From Pseudomonas frederiksbergensis (lineage in GTDB: Bacteria; Pseudomonadota; Gammaproteobacteria; Pseudomonadales; Pseudomonadaceae), in contig NZ_CP142104.1 of the NCBI RefSeq assembly GCF_035751725.1, positions 2,046,001 through 2,110,000 on the forward strand: DNA of 64,000 bases, given 5' to 3'. Made by a program: the position numbers and the translations under genes. This document shows, one piece after another, positions 46,145 to 55,045 of the stretch (positions are counted from its first letter, which is position 1; each line of letters begins with the position of its first letter). The notes beneath the pieces are model-generated. The model was not told the DNA's origin. It was given only the letters and a program-made list of their open reading frames with translations, and did no database searches.

Positions 46145-47872
46145 ATGAATTTCCCAGGACGAATGACCGGTGGCGCGCTTTTGCTGTCTCTCAGCTGCGC
46201 GGCGCTGGCACAAAGTGAATTGGATGTGCGGATCAAACCGTCCAATGACGAACTCAAGGCCAACGTAGAAGGGTACATCGGTGGCTTGGGCGATCGTGAC
46301 GAAGACGCGTTGCTGCGCTTCAGTCGCGGCGCCGAGGAGCAGGCGCGCAAGGCGGCCCAGGCGCTGGGCTACTACCAGCCGCAGATCGACAGTGAGGTCC
46401 AGGCGGGCAAGGCGCCGCGCCTGATCCTGAGCATCGACCCCGGCGAGCCGGTGCACTTGCGTAATGTCACGATTCGCATCGACGGCCCGGCGGCGTCGCT
46501 CAAGCGTTTCCGCGTGCCTGACAACGCAGGCCTCAAGCCCGGTGCGGTGCTCAACCACGGGCGCTATGAAGACGCCAAGCGGACGATCCAGAACCAGGCC
46601 TCGCGCTATGGTTTCTTCAGTGGGCGGTTCATCAGCCAGACGTTGCGCGTGGACCCGCAGGCCGGTATCGCCGACATCGAACTGATCTACGACAGCGGGC
46701 CGCGCTACGCCTTGGGCCCGGTCAGTTTCGAAGGTGATACACCCTTCGATGAAGACCTGCTGCAACGCATGGTGCCGTTCAAGGCGGGTGCGCCCTACGA
46801 CTCCGAGCTCATCGCCGAACTCAACCAGGCCTTGCAATCGAGCGGCTACTTCGAAGGCGTGCGCGTCGATGCGGCGCCCACCGCGGCCACTGACAACGTG
46901 ATCCCGGTAGCGGTCAAGCTCAACACCCGCAAGCCTCGCACCATGGGGTTGGGCCTGGGGTTCTCCACCGACGTAGGCCCCCGCGCGAAGGCCAACTGGA
47001 CGCGCCACTGGGTCAACCCGCAAGGGCATAGTTATGGCTGGGAAGCGGAAGTGTCGGCGCCGCGGCAGAACGTCGGCCTGTGGTACGACGTACCGCTGGA
47101 CCCACCCTTGACCGACAAGCTGCGCTACGCCGGCGGCTACCAATATGAAGAGCTGGCCGGCACCGATACCCTCAGCAAATTGCTCACCGTGGGGCCTGAA
47201 TGGCACAGCAAGTTGCCCAGCGGCTGGCAGCGGGTGGTGTCACTCAAATGGCAGCGCGAGGAATACCGTCTCGGTGACGATTCGGGCCTGAGTACGTTGC
47301 TGATGCCGGGCGTCAGCTATTCGTACCTGCGCAGCGATAACCGTATCGACCCGCACAATGGCTACCGCCTGCAATTCGACACCAAGGTCGCCAAGGAAGG
47401 GCTGGGTTCGGACAACAACCTTTTGTATGGCACCGCCATGGTCAAGGGCCTGACCACCGTGTTCGACAAGCATCGTTTCCTGGCGCGCGCCCAGATCGGC
47501 GGCAGCGCCACCAATGGCTACAAATCGATTCCGCCGTCCCTGCGGTTTTTTGCCGGCGGCGATCAGAGCGTGCGCGGCTATGACTACCAGAGCCTGTCGC
47601 CGGAAAACTCCGAGGGCGATCGCATCGGCGGCCGCTACATGGTGGCCGGCAGCGTCGAGTATCAATATTCGGTCGCGGAAAAATGGCGCGTCGCAACCTT
47701 CGTTGACCAGGGCAACTCTTTCAATAATCTCGATTTGCCAAGCCTCAAGACCGGCGTGGGTGTCGGCGTGCGCTGGGTGTCGCCGGTCGGCCCGATCCGC
47801 CTCGACCTGGCCCATGCCCTGGACGACGAGGGCGGCATTCGATTGCACTTTTCCATGGGGCCTGAGTTGTGA
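46145..47872 (+). CDS. tamA: Translocation and assembly module subunit TamA (Omp85 family)
   Basis: This 575-residue outer-membrane protein has a signal peptide ending AALAQ, N-terminal POTRA domains (about 25-265, with repeated LxxxGYxxP-like patterns such as ALGYYQPQID and SSGYFEGVRVD) and a C-terminal beta-barrel. The Omp85 lid-lock motif appears as VRGYDYQSLSPE. It ends in alternating aromatic and hydrophobic residues. With TamB it helps export or insert autotransporters, or moves phospholipids, across the envelope. Its stop overlaps tamB by four bases. Confidence 0.9.
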   Translation: MNFPGRMTGGALLLSLSCAALAQSELDVRIKPSNDELKANVEGYIGGLGDRDEDALLRFSRGAEEQARKAAQALGYYQPQIDSEVQAGKAPRLILSIDPGEPVHLRNVTIRIDGPAASLKRFRVPDNAGLKPGAVLNHGRYEDAKRTIQNQASRYGFFSGRFISQTLRVDPQAGIADIELIYDSGPRYALGPVSFEGDTPFDEDLLQRMVPFKAGAPYDSELIAELNQALQSSGYFEGVRVDAAPTAATDNVIPVAVKLNTRKPRTMGLGLGFSTDVGPRAKANWTRHWVNPQGHSYGWEAEVSAPRQNVGLWYDVPLDPPLTDKLRYAGGYQYEELAGTDTLSKLLTVGPEWHSKLPSGWQRVVSLKWQREEYRLGDDSGLSTLLMPGVSYSYLRSDNRIDPHNGYRLQFDTKVAKEGLGSDNNLLYGTAMVKGLTTVFDKHRFLARAQIGGSATNGYKSIPPSLRFFAGGDQSVRGYDYQSLSPENSEGDRIGGRYMVAGSVEYQYSVAEKWRVATFVDQGNSFNNLDLPSLKTGVGVGVRWVSPVGPIRLDLAHALDDEGGIRLHFSMGPEL

Positions 47873-50800
47873 ATCGCGGTTTGAAAATAACGCTGCTGGC
47901 CCTTGGCGGTTTGCTGGTGGCGGTCTTGCTGGCCTTGAGCGTGATGTTGGGCACGGCGTTAGGCAGCCGCTGGGCCCTTGGCCTGGTGCCAGGGCTGAGC
48001 GTCGAGAATTTCCAGGGGCGGCTGGGCGGGCAGTGGAATGCCGACCGGATAGTGTGGCAACAGGACGCCAGCCGGGTAGAACTCGATCAGCCGGTCTTAG
48101 CCTGGTCGCCGTTTTGCCTTTTGCGCATGACCCTGTGCATCGAACAGCTCAAGGCTGACAGGATCGCCTTGCAACTGCCAGCCTCTTCCGATGCGCCGAG
48201 CAGCGGTCCGATCAGCCTGCCGGACCTGGACTTGCCCCTGGCGATCGAGCTGGGGGACGTCCAGGTGGGCAGCCTGTCGTTCAACGGCAGCGAACAGCTC
48301 AAGGGTTTGCAACTGGCGGCGCACTGGACCGCCGAAGGTCTGCAGATCGATTCGGTGCAATTGCAGCGTGACGAGCTGAGCCTGAAACTGTCCGGCCTGT
48401 TGCAGCCGCGTGGGGACTGGCCGCTGAGTGCTGCGGGCCAGCTGACATTGCCCGCACCGGGTGCGACACCTTGGGTGCTGGATTTGAAAGTCGACGGCGA
48501 TCTGCTCAAGACCCTTGATCTTAGTGCTGACAGCAGCGGTTATCTGCAAGGTCGCCTCAAGGGCGATGTGCAACCGCTCGCGGACAACCTGCCGGCCAAG
48601 GTGCGCATTACCGCCGACGGCTTCAAGGCCGGCGCCGACCTGCCGGACACGCTGTTGCTCAATCAGCTGGAATTGACTGGCGAGGGTAATCTGAAAGAGG
48701 GCTACCAACTGCTCGGCAAGGCGAGTCTGCCCGCCGAGAAAGGCCCGGTGGCGTTGTCGCTCAGCGGCAAGGTTGACGCCAACGGCGCACACATCGCGGG
48801 TCTGGATCTGGATGCGGGCGACCAGCGAAGCCTCAAGCTCACCGGGCAACTGGATTGGCGCGAAGGCTTGAGCGCCGAAGCGAAAATCGCCTGGCTGGAC
48901 TTCCCTTGGCATCGCCTCTATCCACTGATCGACGAACCGCAAGTCACGTTGCGCCGTTTCAATGGCGAGGTCTCGTACACCGATGGCAAATACCTCGGCA
49001 ATTTCCAGGCAGCGCTGGACGGTCCCGCCGGGGCGTTCAGCCTGGACAGCCCGTTCAGCGGCGACCTGACGCAAATCCATTTGCCACAGCTCAAGCTCGG
49101 CGCCGGACAGGGCAAGGCCGAAGGGCACTTGAGCCTGCAATTCGCCGATGGCATTGCCTGGGACACGGCGCTTGAACTGTCGGCCATCAACCCAGCGTAC
49201 TGGCTTGGCGAGCTGCCCGGCACGCTGGCCGGGCCGTTACGCAGTAAGGGCGCGCTGAGAAACGACCAGCTCGAGCTCGAAGCGGACCTGGACCTCAAGG
49301 GCAAACTGCGCGGCCAACCGGCGCTGCTCCAAGCCAAGGCCAGCGGCGCGGGCGAGCAGTGGAACCTCGGTGCGCTGGATATTCGCCTGGGCGACAACCG
49401 CATCAACGGCGCTGCCAGCCTGCAACAAAAACTGACCGGCCAGATCGACATCAAGCTGTCACGGCTGGCCCAACTCTGGCCGCAACTGCGCGGCCAGGTC
49501 ATGGGCCGTCTCGACATGGCGGGGACGCTCAAGGCGCCCCAAGGCAAATTCGGCTTGCAGGGCACGCAGCTGGCCTTCCAGGACAACCGCCTGCAAAGCC
49601 TGAACCTGGACGCGACGCTCGACAGCGGGCAGCGGGGCAAGGTCAATCTGAAGGCGAGCGGTATCAGCACCGGCGAAACATCGCTCGGCGTGTTGACGGT
49701 CAGCGGCCAGGGCGACATCAAGCAGCAGAAACTCAATCTCGACCTGCAAGGGCCGCAATTGGAAAGCACCTTGACCCTCGACGGTTCGCTTGACCAAGGC
49801 AACTGGCGTGGACGCCTCGCCAGCGGCGACGTGCAAGTTGGCGGGCAAACCTGGCGCTTGCAGGCGCCGGCGAAGCTGGAGCGCCTGGCCAACGGCACGC
49901 TGAACTTCGGTGCCCACTGTTGGCGATCCGGCCAGGCCAGCCTCTGCGGGGAAGATCAGCGCCTGATACCGGAGCCAAGGCTGCGCTATCACCTCAAGCA
50001 GTTCCCCATCGAAAGCCTGGCCCAGTGGATGCCCAAGGACTTCAGCTGGCGAGGTCAACTCAATGCCGACCTGCAACTGGACCTGCCGGCCAGCGGCCCG
50101 AACGGTCGAGTGTCGGTGGATGCCAGCGGCGGAACCTTGCGGATTCGAGATAATGAGCAGGGCAAGGGGCAATGGCTGGATTTTCCCTACCAGACCCTGA
50201 CGCTGAACAGTCGCCTGACGCCCACGCGTATCGACACGGATCTCAATTTCGTCGGTGCCCGGCTCGGTGAATTGATGCTCCAGGCCCGAATCAATCCGTT
50301 GCCAGCCAGCAAACCGTTGAGTGGCACCTTCCGGTTGAGTGGCCTGGACCTGTCGGTGGCCCGGCCGTTCGTGCCGATGGTGGAAACCCTGACCGGCCAT
50401 TTGAACGGCAGCGGCACGCTGTCCGGTGGCTTGCTTGCGCCACAGGTCAACGGCAACCTCGTGCTCAGTGACGGCGAAGTGTCCGGCCCGCAATTACCGA
50501 TCAGCCTCGAAGCCTTGCAGGTACGAGCGATGATCGCTGGGGAAACGGTACGCCTCGAGGGCGATTGGAAAAGTGGCAAGGACGGGCAGGGCCGCCTGGC
50601 CGGGAACATCGGTTGGGGTGAGGCCCTGACGCTGGACCTGGCGCTCAAGGGCTCGCAACTGCCGGTCACCGTCGAGCCCTATGCGGTGCTGGACGTGGCG
50701 CCGGACCTGAACATCACGATGCAAGGGGAGCGGCTTTCGATTGCCGGCAAGGTCCTGGTGCCCAAGGGCGAGATCACCATTCGGGAACTGCCGCCGTCCA

Positions 50801-51555
50801 CGGTCAAGGTCTCGGATGACACGGTGATCGTCGGCCACCAGACTGAAGAGGGCAAGGCGCCGATGGCCATGGCAATGGACATCGACGTGATCGTCGGCCA
50901 GGAAAAACTCGCCTTCTCGGGTTTCGGCCTGACGGCCAATGTGAAAGGACAGGTGCACATCGGCGACAACATGGACACCCGCGGCGAACTCTGGCTCAAC
51001 GACGGTAAATACCGGGCCTACGGACAGCGGCTGACGGTGCGCCGTGCGAGGTTGTTGTTCGCCGGGCCCATCGACCAGCCGTACCTGGACATCGAGGCGA
51101 TCCGCCAGACCGACGATGTCATCGCCGGCATCCGCTTGAGCGGCAGCGCCGAACAGCCGGCCACGCAGATTTTCTCGGAGCCGGCGATGAGCCAGGAGCA
51201 GGCCTTGTCCTATCTGGTGCTGGGCCGGCCATTGAGCACCACCGGGGAGGATAACAACATGCTCGCCCAGGCAGCGCTGGGCCTGGGCTTGATGGGCAGT
51301 TCCGGGGTGACCACCAGCCTCGCCAATAACCTGGGGATTGAAGATTTCCAGCTCGACACCCAAGGCAGCGGCAACGACACCAGCGTGGTCGCCAGCGGCA
51401 ACCTGTCGGAAAAACTCAGCCTGCGCTACGGCGTGGGTGTGTTCGAACCGGCCAACACCATCGCGTTGCGCTACAAGCTGAGCAAGAAGGTCTACCTCGA
51501 AGCCGCGAGCGGCGTCGCCAGTTCACTGGATATCTTCTACAAGCGCGATTTCTGA
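47869..51555 (+). CDS. tamB: Translocation and assembly module subunit TamB
   Basis: This 1228-residue protein has an N-terminal membrane anchor (LLALGGLLVAVLLALSVML). A very long repetitive beta-rich periplasmic part forms the groove-like TamB/AsmA fold. The C-terminal DUF490 domain includes LSYLVLGRPLSTTGEDNN and ends in a beta-signal-like FYKRDF. It bridges inner and outer membranes and binds TamA. It starts with GTG inside the tamA stop (GTGA), so expression is coupled. Confidence 0.9.
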   Translation: MNRGLKITLLALGGLLVAVLLALSVMLGTALGSRWALGLVPGLSVENFQGRLGGQWNADRIVWQQDASRVELDQPVLAWSPFCLLRMTLCIEQLKADRIALQLPASSDAPSSGPISLPDLDLPLAIELGDVQVGSLSFNGSEQLKGLQLAAHWTAEGLQIDSVQLQRDELSLKLSGLLQPRGDWPLSAAGQLTLPAPGATPWVLDLKVDGDLLKTLDLSADSSGYLQGRLKGDVQPLADNLPAKVRITADGFKAGADLPDTLLLNQLELTGEGNLKEGYQLLGKASLPAEKGPVALSLSGKVDANGAHIAGLDLDAGDQRSLKLTGQLDWREGLSAEAKIAWLDFPWHRLYPLIDEPQVTLRRFNGEVSYTDGKYLGNFQAALDGPAGAFSLDSPFSGDLTQIHLPQLKLGAGQGKAEGHLSLQFADGIAWDTALELSAINPAYWLGELPGTLAGPLRSKGALRNDQLELEADLDLKGKLRGQPALLQAKASGAGEQWNLGALDIRLGDNRINGAASLQQKLTGQIDIKLSRLAQLWPQLRGQVMGRLDMAGTLKAPQGKFGLQGTQLAFQDNRLQSLNLDATLDSGQRGKVNLKASGISTGETSLGVLTVSGQGDIKQQKLNLDLQGPQLESTLTLDGSLDQGNWRGRLASGDVQVGGQTWRLQAPAKLERLANGTLNFGAHCWRSGQASLCGEDQRLIPEPRLRYHLKQFPIESLAQWMPKDFSWRGQLNADLQLDLPASGPNGRVSVDASGGTLRIRDNEQGKGQWLDFPYQTLTLNSRLTPTRIDTDLNFVGARLGELMLQARINPLPASKPLSGTFRLSGLDLSVARPFVPMVETLTGHLNGSGTLSGGLLAPQVNGNLVLSDGEVSGPQLPISLEALQVRAMIAGETVRLEGDWKSGKDGQGRLAGNIGWGEALTLDLALKGSQLPVTVEPYAVLDVAPDLNITMQGERLSIAGKVLVPKGEITIRELPPSTVKVSDDTVIVGHQTEEGKAPMAMAMDIDVIVGQEKLAFSGFGLTANVKGQVHIGDNMDTRGELWLNDGKYRAYGQRLTVRRARLLFAGPIDQPYLDIEAIRQTDDVIAGIRLSGSAEQPATQIFSEPAMSQEQALSYLVLGRPLSTTGEDNNMLAQAALGLGLMGSSGVTTSLANNLGIEDFQLDTQGSGNDTSVVASGNLSEKLSLRYGVGVFEPANTIALRYKLSKKVYLEAASGVASSLDIFYKRDF

Positions 51556-51573
51556 TCCCTGCTCAAAACAACC

Positions 51574-51665
51574 TGTGGGAGCGGGCTGGTTCGCGAATGC
51601 GGTGCATCAGCAAAAAAAATTGCTGACTGACGCACTGCCTTCGCGCGAGCCAGCCCGCTCCCACG
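51574..51665. repeat. REPIN: two inverted REPs with nested hairpin
   Basis: GTGGGAGCGGGCTGG at 51575 and CCAGCCCGCTCCCAC ending at 51664 are inverted. They enclose a further hairpin TCAGCAA (51607-51613) / TTGCTGA (51620-51626) around an A-run. It separates tamB from the efflux operon. Confidence 0.85.
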
Positions 51666-51698
51666 CGTCTGTTTGTGCATAGCAAGCTAACTATTTGT

Positions 51699-51753
51699 TT
51701 GACATTTGCTGCCTAAGCAGTAACATCTCGACATACATTCACTGCCTAGGCAG
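51699..51753 (+). promoter_or_regulatory. MarR-controlled promoter with two palindromic operators
   Basis: TTGACA (51699-51704) and TAACAT (51721-51726) are 16 bp apart. The spacer contains CTGCCTAAGCAG (51709-51720), an almost perfect palindrome. A second, perfect palindrome CTGCCTAGGCAG lies at 51742-51753, 33 bp (about three helical turns) further on. The first site would block RNA polymerase directly. The adjacent marR gene is the obvious source of the repressor. Confidence 0.8.
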
Positions 51754-51781
51754 CAAACCGTACTCCGATAACGGTACCCAG

Positions 51782-52255
51782 ATGAAGCACTTCACCCCGG
51801 ACGAATTCCACAATTGCCATCTCGGCATGCTGCTCGGCCGCGCCGCGCTGCTCAAGGATCGAATCATCGACACGCACATGGAGCCTGTCGGCATCACCGC
51901 CGCGCAGTTCAAGGTGCTGATCATCATGGCCCAGCACGGCATCGACACGCCGGTGGAGCTGTGCCGGTACCTGTCGCTGGACAGCGGCTCAATGACGCGG
52001 ATGCTCGATCGCCTGGAGCAGAAGGGCTTCCTGGTTCGCCAACGCTCGGCGGAGGATCGCCGCCAGGTTCGCCTGGTGCTGACCGAGGCCGGCCAAGCGC
52101 TGGCCGATCGCCTGCCGTTTATCGGCGCCGACGCCATGAATCAACTGGCCGGTGCCATCAGTCGCGAGGAGCTGCAGACCCTCGAGAACATCCTCAAGAA
52201 AATACTGCTCGCCGCCGGTGATCCCATCACTGTGCTGCGATTGGGGGAAAAATGA
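51782..52255 (+). CDS. MarR family repressor of the efflux operon
   Basis: This 157-residue winged-helix regulator has AAQFKVLIIMAQHG, CRYLSLDSGSMTRMLDRLEQKGF (recognition helix, quoted here by SLDSGSMTRMLDRLEQKG) and RSAEDRRQVRLVLTEAG, the wing. The dimer should bind the two CTGCCTAGGCAG-type operators and be released by a substrate of the pump. The start has a weak ribosome site. Its end overlaps the OMF gene by four bases. Confidence 0.87.
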   Translation: MKHFTPDEFHNCHLGMLLGRAALLKDRIIDTHMEPVGITAAQFKVLIIMAQHGIDTPVELCRYLSLDSGSMTRMLDRLEQKGFLVRQRSAEDRRQVRLVLTEAGQALADRLPFIGADAMNQLAGAISREELQTLENILKKILLAAGDPITVLRLGEK

Positions 52256-53721
52256 AGCGTCAAACCTTGCGTACCCGCCTGAGCCTGGTGCTGTTGGCCA
52301 TGAGCCTGGCCGGTTGTGCCAGCTACAGCGGCCTGGAGACCGAAGGCGTCAGCCTTGAGGCCAAGAGCCTGCAGGCGGGACAGTCCCTGACCGGCGTCAC
52401 ATTGTCGCCAGCCTCATGGCCGAAAAGCGACTGGTGGAAGAGCCTCGGCGACCCGCAACTCGACGGCCTGATCCGTGAAGCGCTGCGCGACAGCCCGGAC
52501 ATGCAGATTGCCAGCGCCCGAGTCCACCAGGCCAGCGCCGCAGCCTACGCCGCCAATGCCGCACGCCTGCCGACCCTGGATGCCAGTGGCAGCGTCAGCC
52601 GTTCACGCCTGGCCCGCGACCAGGACCCGCAAGGGCAGGGCGGGGCCTACAGCACCTTGCGTTCGCTGAGCGTGGATTTCAATTACGACTTCGATTTGTG
52701 GGGTGGCCAGCGCGCCGCCTGGGAAGCCGCTCTCGGCCAGGCCCGCGCCGCCGAGATCGACCGCCAGGCCGCGCAACTGACCCTGGCCGCCGACGTGGCC
52801 CGGGCTTATAGCGACCTCGGCCAGGCCCACATCATTTATGACTTGGCCAACGAAGACCTCAAGCGCACGCGGCAGATGCTCGACCTGGGCAAGCGCCGCC
52901 TCAGCGCCGGGATCGACAGCGAGTACCAATTCCAGCAGACCGAAAGCCTGGAGGCGAGCGCCGACGCGACCTTGATCGACGCGGAGAAACGCCTGCAGAG
53001 CGCCAGGATCGCCCTGGCCGTGCTGCTGGGCAAAGGGCCTGATCGGGGCAACGAAATCGCCCGGCCCCATGTGCTGCAGGCCAGCGCGGTCGCACTGCCG
53101 TCGAACCTGCCGGCCGAGTTACTGGGCCGCCGTCCAGACCTGGTCGCCGCGCGGTGGCGGGTCGAGGCGGCGAGCAAGAACATCGAGGCCGGCAAGACCA
53201 ACTTTTACCCCAACCTCAACCTGAGCGCGGCGGCCGGGGTGCAATCGTTGCTGGGGGACGCGATGTTCGGTTCGGCCAGTCGTTTCTTCAACGTGGCGCC
53301 GACGGTGTCGCTGCCGATTTTCGATGGCGGGCGCCTGCGCGCTGACCTGGATGCCCGGGACGCCGACTACGACCTGGCGGTGGCGCAATACAACAAGAGC
53401 CTGGTCGCGGCCCTTGGCGATGTCAGCGACACCATCAACCAGTTACGTGACATCGGACGGCAGATCGGCGCCCAGCAACACGCCGTGGATATCGCACAGA
53501 ACTCCTACGACACCGTGGTCCAGCGCTACGGCTCGGGCATCGGCAATTACCTGGACGTGCTGAGCATCGAGCAGCAGTTGCTCCAGGCCCAGCGGCAACT
53601 GGCAACGCTCAATGCCGAGCAGATCGATTTGTCGATCCAATTGATGCAGGCCCTGGGCGGCGGCTTCGACACCCAAACCGTGGCTTCGGCCACACCGGCC
53701 GCCACCGCGCCGACTCACTGA
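52252..53721 (+). CDS. NodT-family outer-membrane efflux lipoprotein
   Basis: This 489-residue TolC-like channel has a lipobox (MSLAGC, Cys near residue 22) and two repeated OEP domains rich in Ala, Gln and Leu helices, including RRPDLVAARWRVEAAS and YNKSLVAALGDVSDTI. It forms the outer-membrane duct of a tripartite pump with the EmrA- and EmrB-like proteins that follow. The ATG overlaps marR. Confidence 0.88.
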   Translation: MKRQTLRTRLSLVLLAMSLAGCASYSGLETEGVSLEAKSLQAGQSLTGVTLSPASWPKSDWWKSLGDPQLDGLIREALRDSPDMQIASARVHQASAAAYAANAARLPTLDASGSVSRSRLARDQDPQGQGGAYSTLRSLSVDFNYDFDLWGGQRAAWEAALGQARAAEIDRQAAQLTLAADVARAYSDLGQAHIIYDLANEDLKRTRQMLDLGKRRLSAGIDSEYQFQQTESLEASADATLIDAEKRLQSARIALAVLLGKGPDRGNEIARPHVLQASAVALPSNLPAELLGRRPDLVAARWRVEAASKNIEAGKTNFYPNLNLSAAAGVQSLLGDAMFGSASRFFNVAPTVSLPIFDGGRLRADLDARDADYDLAVAQYNKSLVAALGDVSDTINQLRDIGRQIGAQQHAVDIAQNSYDTVVQRYGSGIGNYLDVLSIEQQLLQAQRQLATLNAEQIDLSIQLMQALGGGFDTQTVASATPAATAPTH

Positions 53722-53736
53722 TTCGAGGTATTTGTC

Positions 53737-54933
53737 ATGGCAACTGCCCAAGCAACACAACAAACCCCACAGGACGCTGGCAACCCGCGTAAACGCAAGG
53801 TAATGCTGCTGGCCCTGACCTTGGTCGTCATTCTCGGCGGCGTCGGTGTCTGGGCCTGGCACGAACTGTATGGCCGCTGGAGCGAAAGCACCGACGATGC
53901 CTACGTCAACGGCAACGTGGTGGAAATCACCCCGCAAGTCACCGGCACGGTGGTGAGCATCGGCGCCGATGACGGCGACCTGGTGCGCGAAGGCCAGGTG
54001 CTGGTGCAGTTCGATCCGAACGATGCCGAAGTTGCGCTGCAAAGCGCCCAGGCCAACCTGGCCCGTACCGTGCGCCAGGTGCGCGGCTTGTACAGCAATG
54101 TCGACGGCATGAAGGCGCAAGTCCATGCGCAAGAAGCCGAAGTGCAGAAGGCCCAGGAGAACTACAACCGACGCAGGAACCTGGCGGCGGGCGGGGCGAT
54201 TTCCCAGGAAGAACTGTCCCATGCCCGGGATGACCTGACCTCGGCGCAGAACGCGCTGGCTAATGCTCGGCAGCAGCTCAAGACCTCCAGCGCGTTGGTG
54301 GATGACACCGTGGTGTCGTCCCATCCCGACGTGCAAGCCGCCGCCGCGCAACTGCGCCAGGCCTATTTGACCAACGCGCGCAGCACCTTGATTGCGCCAG
54401 TGACCGGTTATGTCGCCAAGCGCACCGTGCAACTGGGCCAGCGAGTGCAGCCGGGTACGGCGCTGATGGCGGTCATTCCGCTGGATCAGTTGTGGATCGA
54501 CGCCAACTTCAAGGAAACCCAGCTGCGCGACATGCGCATCGGCCAGCCGGTTGACATCGAGACCGATCTCTATGGCAGCGATGTGAAGTACAGCGGCACG
54601 GTCGACAGTCTGGGCGCCGGGACCGGGAGTGCATTCGCCTTGCTGCCGGCGCAGAACGCCACCGGCAACTGGATCAAGATCGTCCAGCGGGTGCCGGTGC
54701 GCATCCATATCAACGCCGAGGAGCTGGCCAGGCATCCGCTGCGGGTCGGACTGTCGACCCAGGTCGACGTCAACCTGCATGACCAGAGCGGGCCGGTACT
54801 GGCCCAGCAGCCACCGCAAAAAGCCACGTTCAGCACCCAAGTCTATGACCGCCAGCTGGCCGATGCCGACGCGATGATCACACGGCTGATCCATGAAAAC
54901 AGTGCGGTGGCGGGCAAGACCGCACAGCGCTGA
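53737..54933 (+). CDS. EmrA-type periplasmic adaptor (HlyD family)
   Basis: This 398-residue membrane fusion protein has an N-terminal helix (VMLLALTLVVILGGVGVWAW), then STDDAYVNGNVVEITPQVTG (start of the biotinyl-lipoyl domain), a coiled-coil hairpin (about 95-200) and APVTGYVAKRTVQLGQRVQPG. It links the inner-membrane EmrB-like pump to the outer channel. It begins 15 bases after the OMF gene. Confidence 0.88.
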   Translation: MATAQATQQTPQDAGNPRKRKVMLLALTLVVILGGVGVWAWHELYGRWSESTDDAYVNGNVVEITPQVTGTVVSIGADDGDLVREGQVLVQFDPNDAEVALQSAQANLARTVRQVRGLYSNVDGMKAQVHAQEAEVQKAQENYNRRRNLAAGGAISQEELSHARDDLTSAQNALANARQQLKTSSALVDDTVVSSHPDVQAAAAQLRQAYLTNARSTLIAPVTGYVAKRTVQLGQRVQPGTALMAVIPLDQLWIDANFKETQLRDMRIGQPVDIETDLYGSDVKYSGTVDSLGAGTGSAFALLPAQNATGNWIKIVQRVPVRIHINAEELARHPLRVGLSTQVDVNLHDQSGPVLAQQPPQKATFSTQVYDRQLADADAMITRLIHENSAVAGKTAQR

Positions 54934-54951
54934 GGTAGCGCTGCTGCATCC

Positions 54952-54981
54952 TGTGGCGAGGAGGTAAATCCCCTTGCCACA
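54952..54981. repeat. REP palindrome inside the efflux operon
   Basis: TGTGGCGAGGAGG and CCCCTTGCCACA are imperfect inverted arms in the 112-base gap between the adaptor and pump genes. Its place inside an operon suggests mRNA stability control rather than termination. Confidence 0.8.
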
Positions 54982-55045
54982 GGGCGTAACTCCATTCCAT
55001 CGGGGCGCCTGTAATTCACCACCTCCGCTTCATAGGATTTTCGCA

